From: a virus
DNA length: 20,225 nucleotides
Strand: one strand, 5' to 3'
Virus record (IMG/VR): IMGVR_UViG_3300042355_000024
Location: 1 to 20,225 of that record
Under the pieces are notes generated by a model that made no database searches, had not been told where the DNA came from, and was given only the letters and a program-made list of their open reading frames with translations. Positions 19,759-20,225 of this stretch are shown piece by piece; position 1 is the stretch's first letter; every line of letters begins with the position of its first letter. A program made the translations under genes and the position numbers.

Positions 19759-19786
19759 TTGCATTCTCGCAATATGAGCGTATAAA
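19759..19786 (+). promoter_or_regulatory. Promoter for the rightward small-gene group
   Basis: TTGCAT (19759-19764), a 16-base spacer, then TATAAA (19781-19786), a 5/6 match to -10. It is 36 bases upstream of the first plus-strand start. An ATTGC...GCAAT inverted repeat overlaps the -35 and may be an operator. Confidence 0.6.
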
Positions 19787-19822
19787 GATAACTGTACTAC
19801 TAACTCATATAGGATAACTCTC

Positions 19823-20023
19823 ATGACCTACTCAATACCTTGCAAGCTTAAAAACGTGAAGGTTAACGATTTTATTATACGGAAGCCTTACTCTCATACA
19901 GTCTTCATAAAAGGTTTTTATGACAGATCAACAAAGAGATTTTGTATCTCTGACACGATGAACATTAATCGCAGTCTGTACTTAAAGGGTAGCACTATTG
20001 TTTATATCGGCTTCACTTACTAG
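19823..20023 (+). CDS. Small phage protein, first gene of the rightward (probably early) group
   Basis: A 66-residue protein beginning MTYSIPCKLKNVKVNDFIIR. It reads as a compact beta-rich domain: V-N-D-F-I-I-R-K-P, T-V-F-I-K-G-F-Y-D-R-S, then L-K-G-S-T-I-V-Y-I-G-F-T-Y. No family name recognised. AGGA eight bases before the ATG acts as ribosome binding site, and a promoter lies upstream. As the opposite strand from the virion genes and the first of several tiny genes, it is probably expressed early; this is inference. Confidence 0.75.
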   Translation: MTYSIPCKLKNVKVNDFIIRKPYSHTVFIKGFYDRSTKRFCISDTMNINRSLYLKGSTIVYIGFTY

Positions 20024-20032
20024 GGGTAAATT

Positions 20033-20167
20033 ATGTATACCGCACAACAAAATAGGCACGGGAACATCATAGTCTGTAAAGGATGTGATGTTAGAAATTC
20101 CTACAAGATTGTATTCACTGGCACATATGCCGATTGTATGAGAGTTAAATTCGGTGGTGCATCATGA
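20033..20167 (+). CDS. Small phage protein with CxxC motif (44 aa)
   Basis: A 44-residue protein, MYTAQQNRHGNIIVCKGCDV... ending F-G-G-A-S. AGGGG seven bases before the ATG is a good ribosome binding site. C15-x2-C18 and a later C35 suggest metal binding, but only three cysteines are present (His9 could be the fourth ligand). Its TGA stop overlaps the next ATG as ATGA, so the genes are coupled. Function unknown. Confidence 0.7.
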   Translation: MYTAQQNRHGNIIVCKGCDVRNSYKIVFTGTYADCMRVKFGGAS

Positions 20168-20225
20168 CCTACGCCATTGCATTGTCTGCCTATTATCTAT
20201 CCTTGGCCGCTCTCGCATATATGCT
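20164..20225 (+). CDS. Partial small hydrophobic protein (cut by window edge)
   Basis: Twenty codons are present, MTYAIALSAYYLSLAALAYM, and the frame runs off the right edge. The sequence is hydrophobic enough for a membrane helix. The start overlaps the upstream stop as ATGA. Total length and role cannot be judged. Confidence 0.55.
   Translation, partial: MTYAIALSAYYLSLAALAYM

Noticed and set aside
1-20225. tRNA genes, integrase or attachment sites
   Set aside because: I found no cloverleaf-like sequence with a T-loop, no tyrosine or serine recombinase motif and no tRNA-like 3' end. A weak or unusual tRNA could be missed by eye.

Overview
The window is a piece of a tailed dsDNA bacteriophage genome (Caudoviricetes-like), probably environmental. 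The evidence is an ordered set of head-morphogenesis genes with recognisable motifs: terminase small and large subunits, a P22-like portal, scaffold and major capsid protein. The host and tail type cannot be read from the sequence. No tape-measure gene, lysis cassette, replication gene, tRNA or CRISPR array is visible here. Function names come from family recognition by eye, not from a search.

Layout, read right to left because nearly everything is on the minus strand. At the right end, about 19620-19822 is a divergent control region. To its right is a plus-strand group of tiny genes, probably early (19823 to the window edge, the last one cut off). To its left the minus-strand late operon starts: terminase small subunit, a hairpin and 24-bp palindrome zone, a 99-residue unknown, a LexA-type winged-helix protein, terminase large subunit, a 2-oxoglutarate/Fe(II) dioxygenase, the portal, a small helical protein, a GroES-like co-chaperonin, the scaffold, a 149-residue protein, a probable decoration protein and the major capsid protein. 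A UUCG hairpin terminator follows the capsid gene. Next comes a free-standing GIY-YIG homing endonuclease with a promoter on each side, then three smaller virion-type genes (8540-9268, 8388-8540, 7864-8361).

From 7860 down to 2884 lies a tightly overlapping run of mostly small, very basic, low-complexity proteins. Many carry KKGG-type motifs, and five end in an almost identical tag, RADGIAQRGKTRG. Domains resembling DUF6496, DUF5872 and DUF6321 also occur here. Two head-tail adaptor-like genes and a Cys4 finger protein are embedded in or follow this run; one adaptor appears to start at an ATT codon. The left 2.2 kb holds putative tail or virion-surface proteins, one built of exact 20-residue repeats, and a further gene cut by the left edge.

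How it fits together: TerS, TerL and portal form the packaging motor; scaffold and capsid protein (perhaps folded with host GroEL and the phage co-chaperonin) form the procapsid; adaptor proteins close the head and join the tail. The role of the tag-bearing basic proteins is not known to me. Their position between head and connector genes suggests virion-associated or assembly roles, and they are the best candidate here for an undescribed system.
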